From Verticillium longisporum (taxonomy: Eukaryota > Ascomycota > Sordariomycetes > Glomerellales > Plectosphaerellaceae), in NCBI GenBank assembly GCA_019188255.1, contig JAETXT010000004.1:5642001-5706000 (forward strand): a stretch of 64,000 nt of DNA, read 5' to 3'. Shown here piece by piece: positions 9,841-21,554 of the stretch (positions are counted from its first letter, which is position 1; each line of letters starts with the position of its first letter). The notes under the pieces are model-generated. The model made no database searches, was not told where the DNA came from, and saw only the letters and a program-made list of their open reading frames with translations. The translations under genes and the position numbers were made by a program.

Positions 9841-10952
9841 GATGGGTTAGCCTCATTAAAAGCATTACTAGCTATTAGCTTTGCACTTATAACGTCCATT
9901 CTCGATAGAGAGCTTTATGCTATTGCTTCGTACGCTTTGCTATATTGCGTATATCGTTTATAGGCTGCGTAGCGATCTTATCCCGTACTACTAAAGCGCG
10001 CTATGCCCGATCGCAGCTAGGACTACGCCGTCCACGAAACGCTTATACCCTAGAAAACGATATAGGGGCGGATAACGACGATACCTATAGGCTTGCTTAA
10101 TGAATTAGAGGCATTTTAAGAGGTTGAATAATATAAAGGGAAGTAAAGGCCGAAGTAATAGCTTAATGTAAAGGAATAGTGCGAGGTTATATAAAGAGTA
10201 CGATAGGTAAGTAGGAAATAAGGATAAAGAAGAATAGTAGCGAGCATGTTATAAGTGCGGGGGAGGGGAAACCCCTAAAAGGCGAAGGCTGAAATATAGT
10301 AGTATATATAATATTAAATAGAATACTATTTCCTGCTAGTTAGTGATGTATCGTTGATATTCAGGGCGGCGATGCGCCTTCATATCGCGTATAGTAGCGC
10401 TAAGCCTCTTTAGGCTACGCAATCCTCTCCTACAGACAAGATTTCCCTTACTAGCTTATCTATAGGAGAGCGGACGGGATCCCGAGTTCTCCAGTAGGTA
10501 TAGTCGTATGTGCTTGATTGTGGTGGTTGGAAGGGTGATATCGGTGAGAGGAGGCGCTCTCAAAATGTAGACACGGCGGCAAGAACCAATACTCCAAGAC
10601 CTCCGTCAGTGATCATCCTGCTCGAGCCTCATTCCTGTGAGAATCCCGACCTTCGCTCTTATAAATCGCCCCCGCAACTGTCATCAGTTATACAGTCGAC
10701 ACAACTAACCCCCTCAGAGTCTTCGTCTGCAAGCCTCTCATTCACTACAGAGTACAAGAACACAAGAAGGACTATGATTTTGTGCCGTGATGGGCCTCGT
10801 ACTACCTAACCGATATACTAAAGCGTGATGCATCTGCCAAGTATCAAAAGTCCAAACCCACTTGAGGTTGAACATCAAGGGCTAGAACACCAAAACAGCA
10901 GCTTGATACAGAATAACATATGCATTAACCAAACAAGAATAAACACACCCAT
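9841..10952. other. right edge of the island, no gene seen
   Basis: To about 10500 the sequence is moderately AT-rich and repeat-derived (a short stretch near 10250 reads ACYKCGGGETPK, possibly a worn zinc-knuckle fragment, which I do not trust). From 10500 base composition returns to normal. No ORF between 10500 and the esterase is convincing. Confidence 0.5.
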
Positions 10953-11859
10953 TCAATCACTGGGCAACCTCGCCGACTCCCTAGCCCACCTCCTCCGCGC
11001 CGCAGCCCCCGTAGTGCAATTCGAAGCCCCCGCCCCAGCACTCGCAACAACAAACTGCACCGCCTCAGCCACGTACGCCGCGTTGTTGAAGTAGCCCAGA
11101 TGAACGGGGATACTCTCGCCGCTGGCGCAGAAGCGGTCGTTGGTGTCGCAGAACGAGAGCGTCTTGGCCGGCACGTCGCCGCACTGCGTCATGTCGCGCG
11201 TCTGGAAGATCTGTTCATAATGCCCGTCAGCACTAGCTCCGCTCATTGTCTTATTCAAAAAGCCACAGGCTCGGGGTAGAATGGGCAAACATACACCTGC
11301 ATCTTGACTCGTGCCGCGGTTCGAGGGCAGGCCTGGCACGAAAGTCGGGTCGCCAGCTAGAATGACCGCTGCAACTGCAGAGCTGTCAGCACAGTTGACT
11401 ATACAACGAAAGCATCTCGATCTTGAAGATCGCGAGGGTAGGATCGGACACGTACTGCTCCCCCAACAGCGGAAGCCTGCGCCGCACTAGGCGTGAAGCC
11501 GCTGAGGCTCGACCCGCACAGCGTATCGAGCGCGACATGGGCGCCCTGCGAGTAGCCCACGACGACGAGTTTCGTCTGCGGACATCCGGCGGTTTGCTGT
11601 GTCAGGAGGTCCGTCATGGAGACGACGCCGGCGGCGACGGAGGGCGGGTACGGGTTCAGCTGGGCCGGGTAGTCGAGGGGCGTGACGACTGCGCCGGGGA
11701 TCTGCTGCGCGGCTGCTGAGGAAATGGCGCCCATGAGGCCGACGCCGGGCTGTTCTGTCGAGCCGCGGGCGACGATGATGTTGACCGGCGCGCAGCCTTG
11801 TTGGGCCAGGGCTTGGGGAGGGCGAGGGCTAGAGCCCATGGGGTCAAGGTTGTACGCAT
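10953..11859 (-). CDS. secreted cutinase/acetylxylan esterase-family (CE5) serine esterase, one frameshift
   Basis: Exons 11859-11452, 11374-11295 and 11210-10953, with introns 11375-11451 and 11211-11294 (the latter GTATGT..TGCTGAC..CAG), give about 248 residues. The catalytic triad is visible: Ser in GYSQGA, Asp in CDTNDRFC, His in IPVHLGYF; cysteines flank it as in CE5. The signal peptide MRTTLTPWALALALP (from 11859) is one frame off from the mature start QALAQQGCAPVNII. One more base in the CCCC run (plus-strand 11815-11818) joins them. Family role: hydrolysis of cutin or of acetyl groups on plant polysaccharides, outside the cell. Whether the indel is real or an assembly error decides if the enzyme is secreted. 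Confidence 0.85.
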
Positions 11860-12532
11860 TGTCGGCCGTGGCGTTTTTCAAATGCCGCTTGATACTTGAA
11901 GATGCCCCCGAAGCTGGACCGTGATTTTGACTGGCTTGGAGAATAACGGCATCTAATGTCGGGGGCTCTACAGACTTTTATCTCTTCAAGTGCCCCCCTG
12001 ACAATGCTGCATCACGGCGACGATGGGCGACAACAGGACACATCGTATCGCCAGACCGCCCCGTGGTTGCCCCTGGCTCCCCCTCTCTCGCTCGTCAACT
12101 CGCCCTGCAGCCATGCTTGCGAGAACTGACACTGAACAGGCATGCCTTTCTTTGGCCTTAGCTGCGTCGCGAGCTGTGCAGTGGTAGATGCTTCCCGCAA
12201 CATCTTCCCTTTTAGGCTTGGGCTGATGGATCCCGCCTTGCAGCGAAACCTCCACCAGAACACGCTCACTTGAGCCCTCACCGAACCCAGAGCTCAATCT
12301 AAGAAAAGCCGAGGCACGGCGCGCTTGACGGGGCCGCTCAGCGCATCGAAAGACTCCGGCTGTGTTCGTTCATTCCTTCCGTCTATTGTTTCATTGCGTC
12401 AATGTTGGCATGGCCAATCGCATTTGTTTGTTTCGGATGTGATGTTGAAGCGAAACGCCAGAGAGGGTCTCCATCTCCATCGCCAAATTCGTCCCATGTT
12501 GCGACAGCATCGGGAGAGGCAGCGCCAACAAT
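11860..12532. other. intergenic, no gene seen
   Basis: Promoter side of the esterase and downstream side of the amidohydrolase. No ORF here has conserved features and I see no repeat. Confidence 0.5.
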
Positions 12533-14166
12533 CTATGCTTCCAGCTTCCACACCCTCCTGCCTCCGAAATACGTCTCTTTCATCTGAGCCTTCAGTAGGC
12601 TCTCAGCCTTCCACTCCATGTCAACAACGACAAAATCGGCCATCTTTCCCACCTCCAAGCTTCCTGTCCTCTCCTCAGCGAACACACTGGCCGCCGCGCC
12701 CTTGGTACCAGCCACGATCGCCTCGCACACGCCTAGTCGGAAGTTCTCGTTCACCGTCACCTCGTACTCGGGCTCCCTCGCTGATCGCCTCGTCGACGCC
12801 ACGTAAACGTTCTGCAGCGGCGCCACGGCGCCGTGGGGCTGTCACTTCCCAGGGCCATCAACGCGCCCGCATCTGCCATCTCCCGATACGCGAAGGCCCT
12901 CTTGCACCGCTCCGAGCCGATGAGGCGCGGCCATGCCCGCAGAATTGCCGGGTCGGCGTGAACAGGCTGGATGGACGCTGTCAAGTTGAGGTCACCCAGC
13001 CGCTTGGCGTCCTCTGGCGATGCAAGCTCAAGATGCTCAATACGATGACGCCGACCAGGCGCAGTGTGCTTCTCGAGAACGTCGACGGCCATCTTGATGG
13101 CACCGTCGCCGATCGCGTGCAGAGCAATTTGCAAACCTGCAGCGTCTGCTTGCGCGACGATGGGCTCAAGGTCGGCTTGGGCCCAGATCGGCGGCGGGGA
13201 ATCTGCGGGTGCATAGGGCTCGGAGAGGTAGGCCGTGCATGCGTCGATGATGCCGTCGCACACAATCTTGATGCCGGCAATGCGGAGGTCTGGGGAGGTA
13301 GAGGCGTTAAGCTGGCTGTGCAGCTCAATGGCGCGCCGAACCTGAGCGTGTCGAGCCTCGGCGTCGTCGGAGGGCTTGATAAGCCAGTAAGCGGCGATAC
13401 GCATAGGGAGGTCGGGTTTGGCGGCGCGCAGGGCGACGAGGGCATCCCAGGCCGGCTCGTCCATGGCCATCTCGACAAGGCCGGTGTAGCCGGACGCGTT
13501 GTAGGTCTCGACTGCAGCGAGAATGGCCTCCTGACGCTCGGCAATGGGGAAACCTTGGCTTGGTGAGGCCAGACGATGGACAGGACGGCACCTTCGCTGA
13601 GAACACCGTTGGGCTTGCCATTGGCATCGCGATGGATGGTACCGCCGGCGGGATCGGGCATATTGGCAACACCAAGCTCTTCGAGGCCTGCGCTGTTGCA
13701 CCATGTGGAGTGCAAGTCCTTGGTGTCGATGAAGATGGGGCGCGGGTCAATGTCGTCGAGCATGGAGGCATCAGTGCCTTCCGGGGTCATCGAGTGCATC
13801 CAGCCCTTGCAGAGTATACGAGGAATATCAGGATTCGCCTCGGCGTAGGTCTTGATGGCGGTGCGAATGTCTTCGAAAGACTTGCAGTGATCAAGTGAAA
13901 CTTTGCGCAAAGACTGGCCAAGGAGGAGTAGGTGCATGTGACCATCGACGAAACTGGGGAGGATAGTTTGTTGGGCGAGATCGGTGGTCGTCATGTCGGC
14001 GGTGCCCCGGATGGCTGCTACCTCCTCGCGCGTGCCTATGGCTCTGATGAGGCCATCCTGCACAAGCATGCTGTCGGCGAAGACGGGCTCGCCGGTGAGA
14101 CCCGGGGTCGACTTGGCGAGGATGCGGCCATTGACGAAGAGGGCCGAGGGGGTTGTCAACCGACAT
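12533..14166 (-). CDS. YtcJ-like amidohydrolase (amidohydrolase 3 family), three frame breaks
   Basis: Metal-dependent hydrolase of the YtcJ/TIM-barrel type, roughly 540 residues. Motifs in order: the VNGRIL start typical of the family, VDGHMHLLLLG (metal-binding HxH), DLHSTWCNSAGL, HAIGDGAIKMAVD, HRIEHLEL, GSDSPTAP, and a C-terminal MADFVVVD sheet. The frame is interrupted near 14153 (C5 run just after the ATG at 14166), near 13546-13549 (CCCC run; KVSP continues as IAERQEAI) and near 12825-12828 (PTAP continues as VAPLQNVYVAS). Each break needs a one-base change. The family hydrolyses cyclic or linear amides. The next gene on the same strand is the NCS1 permease, and the hydantoinase is 4 kb away, suggesting a shared pathway. 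Substrate not known. Confidence 0.85.
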
Positions 14167-15068
14167 GGTGGCTGTGATGGCTGTTCTGGTGATGGACGTC
14201 GGGGGATGATAGACTAAGAGGGGGAATCTCGGGCGGAGGTCTGTCTCGATGACGATTTGGCAATGCTTGACGGAGGGGAAGGGAAGAGGTGAAAGTGGTA
14301 AGGTGAGAACACGAGACAGATGGAAATGTGACGATCAGAAAGTCTTGCCTCCAGCTCGGCCGAGGCAACACTGCATCAGATCAGGTCACGTCGGGCAGGT
14401 CCATTGAGGGGCACCATCTCTGAGCGCGCCCTGGTCGCATCTCAGGGCGCGTGCAAAATGTTGGCAGTGACAACACGCGGGGGAAGGTCGAGCCTGCCCC
14501 GCATTGGTGCCCCTCCTCCTTCGTCTCGACCTTCCACAGCGGCATCTTCCAGCGGTCTCAGTGGTTCCCTACCTGCATTTCCACTGTGGACGGCGCTGCC
14601 CAGCACCTAAAAAGGGGTCCACGGGAACCCCCACTACCGCCATGCCTTAGTGTCGCATGCACGCTACCACCTATCAGCATTCGACTCTGACTCGCTATCA
14701 GGTTCTGTTCTGCACGTCAACGTCAGGGATTCGATCTGATAAGCTCGTGCTGGCTATCGTTCCACTGATAGCTTGTGATGCCAGAGGGATCGGACACATG
14801 GTGTAGGGCGTTGTTGGGGCCGCCTTAAGCGCATAATCATTCAGTGCTCCACGGAGGTGTACTCCCGCCTTTCATTCACGTGCCTCCACCGATGTTTTGA
14901 AAACTGAACTGGAGGCACTCGGCTCGAGATTTGGCAAAGGTAGGATTTAGATATTCGCCTATTGGTATGATACAGACGTAGCGCCAGATGTGCGATCCTG
15001 AGCACTTCCAAGTCGTCCATTTTCAGACACGGGACGGTCAATTCGTTCCTCCAAATAGACGCAGCACG
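14167..15068. other. intergenic, no gene seen
   Basis: Promoter of the amidohydrolase and 3' flank of the permease, about 900 bp. No conserved ORF or obvious repeat. Confidence 0.5.
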
Positions 15069-16968
15069 TCACTCCCTCAAGTGCCGTATCTTCTCCTGGC
15101 CATCAACAATTTCTCCCACTGGTTCCTCGCCAGAGATATCCACATCCTTCACTCGCTCAAAGGGCACCACACGTTTGTTCCTCGCCTGGTTCTCGTCAAA
15201 CGTGCCGTACATATCAATACTGTCCTGCATGCCCGCATTCTTCGGCCTCGATACGAGACACAGCACTGTGTACAGCACAGCAGCCTCGGCGAAACCGAAA
15301 AGATAGTTGCCGAGGAAGTACTTTTGCAGGCCGTCCGACACGGTGATGCTCGGGTTGACATTGGCTACCATGCCCGGCATGGCAGGCACAAAGCAGATGA
15401 CCCACGCGGCGAGAGCACGCCAGTGAATGCCCCATGTATACCAATAACTTCCGTCGCGTGAGCCTGTGTAGAGCTGGCTGAGCTCGACGCGCTGCCGGCG
15501 GACGACGAAGTAGTCGACGATCATGATGCCCGTCAGGGGTCCAAGAAAGACGGAAAAAGAAGCTGCGACGGCGACGAAGACGGAGGCCGTGTTGTAGAAC
15601 TCCCAGGGCTGCACAGCCCAGGACAGGAGCGCGCATAGGAGGGCACCACGCTTGATGGTCAGGAACTTGGGGAAGAGGCCGGCGAGGTCCATACCCGCAG
15701 CGAACGAGTTACCCATGATGTTCTCGGCAATCTGACCGATCACGAAACCCAGCGAACAGAAGAAAGATGCGGCGCGGGCGCCGGGCGAGTAGTCGTCGAT
15801 GAGCCATTGCAGGATGACTGAAAGTGGGTTCCAGAAAGGTTCCTCGAGGCCCCAAATGGACATGGACGCCGAGGCTGTGATGATGGCAAATGTGGGGACA
15901 ATCATTCCCGGGACCAGCAGGGAAAAGGCCATGCCAGGAACTTGAAGGCCCTGCCGGCGGGCGAAACGGGTGAAATCGCTTTGGTTGACGATGCCGGCAG
16001 AGATGACGCCAAGATTGCTGATAATACCATAGACCCAGGCCCAGCCGGTGGAGAGGACGTCAGGCTGGCGAGCGCCCGATGCGAAAAGGGGTCCAGTCCC
16101 ACCGTTGACGCCGGCCCAGATGGTGATAGCCAGCATAACGATGAGGACGATCACGTTCGCAGTGATGACATAGGGCTTCGAATTTTCAGGGCGGATGAGC
16201 TGGAATTATGAGCATCATGCTTGATCATCAGGGTCGGAGATTGGCCTACCAAGAAAGGCACCGAGATGAGGTGGAACAGCAGAAATCCGACGAAGTCACG
16301 ATAGACCATGTTGGCGCTCGCCGCAAATGTGTTCTCCATGTTCAAAAAGCTTGAGCTCCAGCTGCTGATCATAGCTGAGACGCAAAGACCACCGAGCCAT
16401 GCCTGCGACCCGTACCATACGATGGACAGCATGATTCGCATGGCTTGTGTAATGTAAGCACCGCGCATGCCGAGGATCATGCGCTGGTGAACGGCGAAGC
16501 CAATGTGCCATTCTCCGCCAATCCATCCATTGCCGATAATGAGGGCGACCATGAGTATGCGAGCGATAATCATGAGGCCTATCGTCTGAGGCACAGTCAG
16601 GCCCAGGGACAAGAGCGAGGCGGCACCCGTCCAGGCTGAAATGCACAGGCTGCGACAGTCAGTCTGGATGCCCACCCGAGAGAAAGACGTAAAGTGAGAA
16701 CTCACTTTGCGATAGAACCCCAACCCAGGTAGGCCCAGATTCCCCAGTTGCGACGGCTTGGGGGAAGAGGCGCAATGTCGGGATTGATCCATTTATCCGT
16801 CTCGTAGCCATGCTCGTGGTCATCGGCGACACGAACCTTCTCGACAATGTTCTTCCACATGACAGCGGTCTTGAGTCTCTGAGCTTTTGACTTCCGGGGT
16901 TGCGCAGTCCAGTCGAGTTTCGAGCGGAAAGAGGCACGAAAGACGTCGGTAGAGTTTGTTGGGCTGTA
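15069..16968 (-). CDS. NCS1-family permease (uracil/allantoin/hydantoin-type transporter)
   Basis: Twelve-TM purine/pyrimidine-type permease of the NCS1 family. Exons: open from about 16968 to 16706, 16649-16250, and 16199-15069, with introns 16650-16705 (ctgac branch site) and 16200-16249. Seen: DKWINPDIAPLPPSRRNWG before TM1, GNGWIGGEWHIGF (a TM3 family hallmark), SNLGVISAGIVNQSDFTRFA, MIVDYFVVRRQRV, and a charged C-terminal tail. The start is unclear: in-frame ATG at 16860 would cut into the conserved N-terminus and the frame stays open to a stop at 16969-16971, so the true start may need another exon or one indel. NCS1 members carry uracil, allantoin, uridine, thiamine or, in bacteria (Mhp1), hydantoins. 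It is divergent from the hydantoinase-like gene, sharing a 1.1-kb promoter. Confidence 0.9.
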
Positions 16969-18131
16969 TCACTTTGAAGAGGAGGGGGCTCGGCGTGGCC
17001 ACCTATGATGATGGCATGCAGCTGTAGATCGACTCAACTTGATTCCGCGGGAGGGGTTCCCGGTAGCCTTATATGAGGAGGGGATAGCACTGCGTCGCCA
17101 GAAGGTCGTGGGGGCTCCCAGGGTAGCACTTTGATGTACCGAATTTATTGGCTGCAGCATGTCTATCGCGCAGGATGGTGAGGGTGTGCTTGGCAGAGTT
17201 TGACTCGTCTGGGCTCCCCGCAAATGCACCAGCAATCCGGGGTGGTGAGGATGGTCAGTTGCTGTCGAGACCCTGCTGATGAGTGGCAGTCAGATAGCCT
17301 AAAGAGAAGACTAGGAAGGATCAGCGAGCCGCAAGTAACGAGATCGATAGAGCTGCTGAAGATACCATGTCCGATCATGGCTGGACGACCGTGGCAGGTG
17401 GAGGCCAGTGGGCCAATTTTTCGCATGGCTAGGGTGATCCTGCAAGCTGATGATGGGTTATCATTTGGCTGGACTGGTTGTTCCCCTAAATCATTTGCGG
17501 CAGCAACAAGCGGGTTGATTGTGGGATCCTTGATCCCTCGTAGCTTTTTCTCTGTGATGGCTCGAGGTGCTCGGAGAGTAGATCGATTCTGGAAATTGAT
17601 CACCCCACCTGAACGGAGTGCGATGGAGCTAAGATAGCATAGATAGTGACGTATCATCTAAGAAGGATGCATGCTCGGCGTTCAGGCGCGGAACTATGTA
17701 CCGATGTCGGGGTCTGTCGGATCCAATGCTCGGGGCCGGACACTGATGACAGCGAAGAGCAAACCCCACCGTGACCTACCTGGGTGCCACCTGCCTGTCC
17801 GCTATGCTGCCCCTCATTTGGGCAAATGGCAGTGCAAGTGGAATCAGGGCAGTCACCACAAATATCGGAATCCAAAGCTTGCCGACAACCCTGACTTCGG
17901 ATACAGATGCAAATATGCATCATATCTAAGTCCAGTTATCAGCATCAGTGTGCATCCATCCCATCACCCATTTTCTCTTTGGTTGCCCTTTCAGCTGGCT
18001 CGCCCTTCACCTGCCAGCTCGTGCATTATTCGCGCTTGGACATGAGGTGGTTGACGTGTGTTCAATGACCATCACTGCGCACGCAATACTTATTCTCACA
18101 ATATCACTCCCACCCTCTACGCCATTCCATC
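16969..18131. promoter_or_regulatory. divergent promoter between NCS1 permease and hydantoinase fusion
   Basis: About 1.16 kb without a convincing gene. It contains five HGATAR-type sites: 17292-17297 (AGATAG), 17345-17350 (CGATAG), 17458-17463 (TTATCA, minus strand TGATAA), and a close pair at 17632-17637 and 17641-17646 (both AGATAG). In filamentous fungi GATA factors such as AreA use paired HGATAR sites upstream of nitrogen-source genes. That both genes respond to nitrogen status is inference. Confidence 0.5.
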
Positions 18132-21100
18132 ATGACTTTCAAGTCAGAAGGACCCCTGGTAGTCGGTGTTGATGTAGGCGGTACGTACAAAGCCCACCGT
18201 CTTGTTGCAAGTCATCACGTTCCCGGGGATCTCCTGACTAGGTACCTACCTAGTCGAGTGCCTGCTGATTGCCATATCACTCACACGTCCAGGCACCAAT
18301 ACCGACTCGGTCCTCCTCGATCTTTCCCGAGCAGGCACCTCTGCTGTCCTTTCATCTCATAAGTCTCCCACGACGACGGACGTTACGGAGGGTGTCAAAG
18401 CTACACTTACGACGCTACTCTCCAAGTCCATCGCCTCAGGGGACGACGCCGGATCGCCCCCTGACCCGGCTTCAATTTCCGCTCTAGCAATCGGTACCAC
18501 ACACTTCCTGAACGCCATTATCCAACGCGACGCTTCTCTCCTCTCCAAGGTCGCTGTCATTCGTCTCGGTTCCCACGGTTTCGTCAAGGGCGCCCTGCCC
18601 TTTGCCGACTGGCCCAAATCTCTTCGAGGCATCGTTGAGGGCTACTCTGCCATCGTTCCAGGCGGCGTGAACATCGACGGAAGGCTCATTGCTCCTCTCA
18701 ATGAGAATGATCTTCGCCTGGAGGCTCGCAAAATCCATGAGCTCAAGTTGCAGAACGTAGTTGTTGTCGGTATGGGGTCCCCAATGGATACAACCTACCA
18801 TCAAGAATCTGAAGCCCGCACTATCATCCTGTCAGAACTCGAGAGTTTGGATACGGACTTTGCAAAGTCTACAAACATTGTCCTCTCCCATAATGTCGCC
18901 GGTTCGGGGCTCTTGACTCGCGAGAACGCCTCTGTTCTGAACGCGTCTATTCTGACGTTTGCTCGCCGTACGGTATATTCTTTCATCCGTGCCATGAGAA
19001 AGGTGGGATTGCAATGTCCCCTTTACCTGACATCGAATGCTGGTCACCTGCTGCCATTCAGCGAAGCCGTCAGCTTTCCCATTCGAATTTTCTCTTCCGG
19101 CGCTACCAACTCCATGCGGGGAGCGGCATTTCTCGCGCGGGAAGAGCTTGCTACCATACCAGGCGACAAGGGCTGCGTTGTTGTTGATGTTGGGGGGACC
19201 ACCAGTGATGTGGGTGCGCTGTTGCCCAACGGGTACCCGCGACTGAGCAAAACGTATACCGAACTAGCTGGCGTCAAGATTGACCTTGATATGCCCTCTG
19301 TCGAGAGCATCGGCCTCGGTGGTGGTTCTATCATTCGAGAGGTTCGAACTGCAGCTTCATCGGTAACAGTCGCCGTTGGTCCCGATAGCGTTGGTCACGC
19401 CCTTACGTCGGAAGCTATGTGTTTCGGAGGCTCGGTCCCAACAGCTACTGATATTGCGATCGCTTCATCACCAAATGAGCTGCTCATAGGTGATCCAGCC
19501 CTCGTCAAGCTCGACTCCACGGTTGTCGCATGCGCCGCCGATCGCATGAAGAATATGCTTGAAGCCCTCATAGACCGGATCAAGCTCTCACCTGAAGACT
19601 GTACAGTTGTCCTAGTTGGGGGTGGAGCCATTTTGTGCCCTCCAACCCTCAAGGGAGTTAACCACATCATACGTTCTAAGCATGCTGGGGTCGCCAACGC
19701 CATAGGTGCCGCCCTGGCTAAGATTTATGGAACTGCAGAGGCCATGGTAGATGCCGATGACCTCACCGCAGGCATCGCTCGTGTAATGGATAAGGCAGTC
19801 GCTAATGCCACGGCCAAGGGTGGTGTCTCTCGCGATGTTACTGTCCTCAATGAAGAGGTGGAATGGGTGCCGTACGTCGACAACAAGAAGCTCGTGCGGA
19901 TCGAAGTCGCCTGTTCGGCAGATCACGCCCGAGTTTATGCTGAGATGGTTCAGTCACCTTCCAAGGATGACGTTCCTCTCGATTTCATGGACGACGGACC
20001 CTCGCCCAAGGGCCAAAAGGCGTCCACTACCGACGACACATATGACGGTCCAGACTTGGCCACGTATCAACCGAAGATCACCCCCCAAGGTGAGTGGGTT
20101 GTGTCGCCTATAGATCTCAAGTTCATCGAAATTGGCTGCTACATTCTTGGCTGTGGCGGCGGAGGATCCCCGTATGCATCATATTTACATCTCATGGAAC
20201 TGCTCCGTGAGGGCGAACGCATCGTCATCACTCGTACCGAAGACTTGCCGGATGATGCTGTTCTGCCTCCAGTGGCGGCTATTGGCACTCCAGCTGTGGG
20301 CCAGGAGCGCATTGCGTCTGATGCCGTCTTCCATGCTCTCCAGAGGTTGAGCAAGGAGCAAGGTAATGTCGAGTTTACGCATTTGCTAGCAACTGAGATT
20401 GGAGGTATGAATGGCCTGGGTACCCTACTATGGGGTTCAAAGAGGTACTGCGGCGTGCCGATCGTTGATGGAGATCTCATGGGTAAGGCCCCTCTCCTCT
20501 TCTGAATGCACTGAGTTGACAATTGCGTAGGTCGCGCCTATCCTAACTTTGAGATGGTCTCCCAATACGTCAATTCGGAGTCTGTAAATGAGCTGCTACC
20601 TGTGGCAATTTGCAGCGGCGACGGCCAAGACGCAATTGTGCCGGCCGGACAAGCAGATGAGACGGCCGCGGGTAAAGAGATCCGCAAGGTATGCGCTGAC
20701 TTTGGTTTCGCTGCTGGGGCCGCGGGCACGCCACTGTCCGGGGCTAGAATGCGCCGTGACGGCATACCGAATACTTTCTCCCTTGCGTGGCGCCTTGGAA
20801 GGGTCGTACGACGCGCGCAGGTCGAATCCCGTATGGGCACTGTCACGGACGCGCTTGTTGCGGAGGCTGGCGGCGCGCGGTCCGCGAGGCGCGTGTTTAC
20901 GGGTAAAATCCGTGGCGTCGAGACGAGAATCACAGAGACCGGCCACTCACTTGGCGAAGTCGTGATCGAAGCTCTCCGCGAGGACGAAGTCGAGAGTGAG
21001 GCTGAACGGGCTCGGGAAGGCGAGGGATGGAAGGAGGTGCGGGTGCCATTCATGAACGAGAATCTGGCTGTATTAGCCAAGGGAACTGATGGCGCGGAGA

Positions 21101-21348
21101 CGATGCTAGCCACAGTGCCCGATCTGATCATGGTGCTTGATGTCTCTACTGGTGAAGCGATTGGGGTACAAGAGTATAGATATGGAGTCAAGGTCGTGGT
21201 CATGCTCATGGCACCACACCCAATCTGGGCAACGAAGAGGGGACTCGAGGTGGCCGGACCAAAGGCATTCGACCTGCCGTATGAGTATACTTCCGATCTG
21301 GAGTACGCAAAGCCAGCGAGCGTCATCGACGAGTTTCGCCACAAGTGA
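18132..21348 (+). CDS. hydantoinase/oxoprolinase fused to DUF917 domain
   Basis: Exons 18132-18180, 18293-20482 and 20531-21348 (introns 18181-18292 and 20483-20530) give 1,018 residues in one clean frame. The first two thirds are a HyuA-type ATP-dependent hydantoinase/oxoprolinase: phosphate-binding loops VGVDVGGTNTDSVLLD (residues 10-25) and VVVDVGGTTSDVG, then VLVGGGAILCP as the adenosine loop. From about residue 660 (IEIGCYILGCGGGGSPY) to the end it is a DUF917 domain with EIGGMNG and PNTFSLAWRLGR. HyuA relatives open cyclic amides such as hydantoins or 5-oxoproline using ATP. DUF917 is often found next to or fused with HyuA. No signal peptide; likely cytosolic. Intron 1 contains the palindrome-rich CTAGGTACCTACCTAG. 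Confidence 0.93.
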
Positions 21349-21554
21349 GGTCGGCGTCGCATCTGCAAATATTTAGACATGCGCAGGATATTGATAGTTG
21401 GTCAATTGGCGCTAGCCTCAGATTTCAAACAACAAAGCTGCTTGCGAGCCGTACAATCAAATATAGAAGACTAGTGAGCATGAGTATGTAACACCGAACA
21501 CCAGCCACCTCCGGAAAGAATACCATCAAACGCCGTTCCCACTACCTCAAACGC

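Noticed and set aside
10160..10290. Zinc-knuckle-like ACYKCGGG in the island margin as a gag relic
   Set aside because: Only one half of the motif is present and no retroelement domain surrounds it.
12325..13566. 413-codon plus-strand ORF over the amidohydrolase
   Set aside because: Antisense to conserved amidohydrolase motifs; no homologous pattern.
17163..17657. 164-codon minus-strand ORF in the divergent promoter
   Set aside because: No conserved pattern, weak composition and a position between two divergent genes; treated as promoter DNA.
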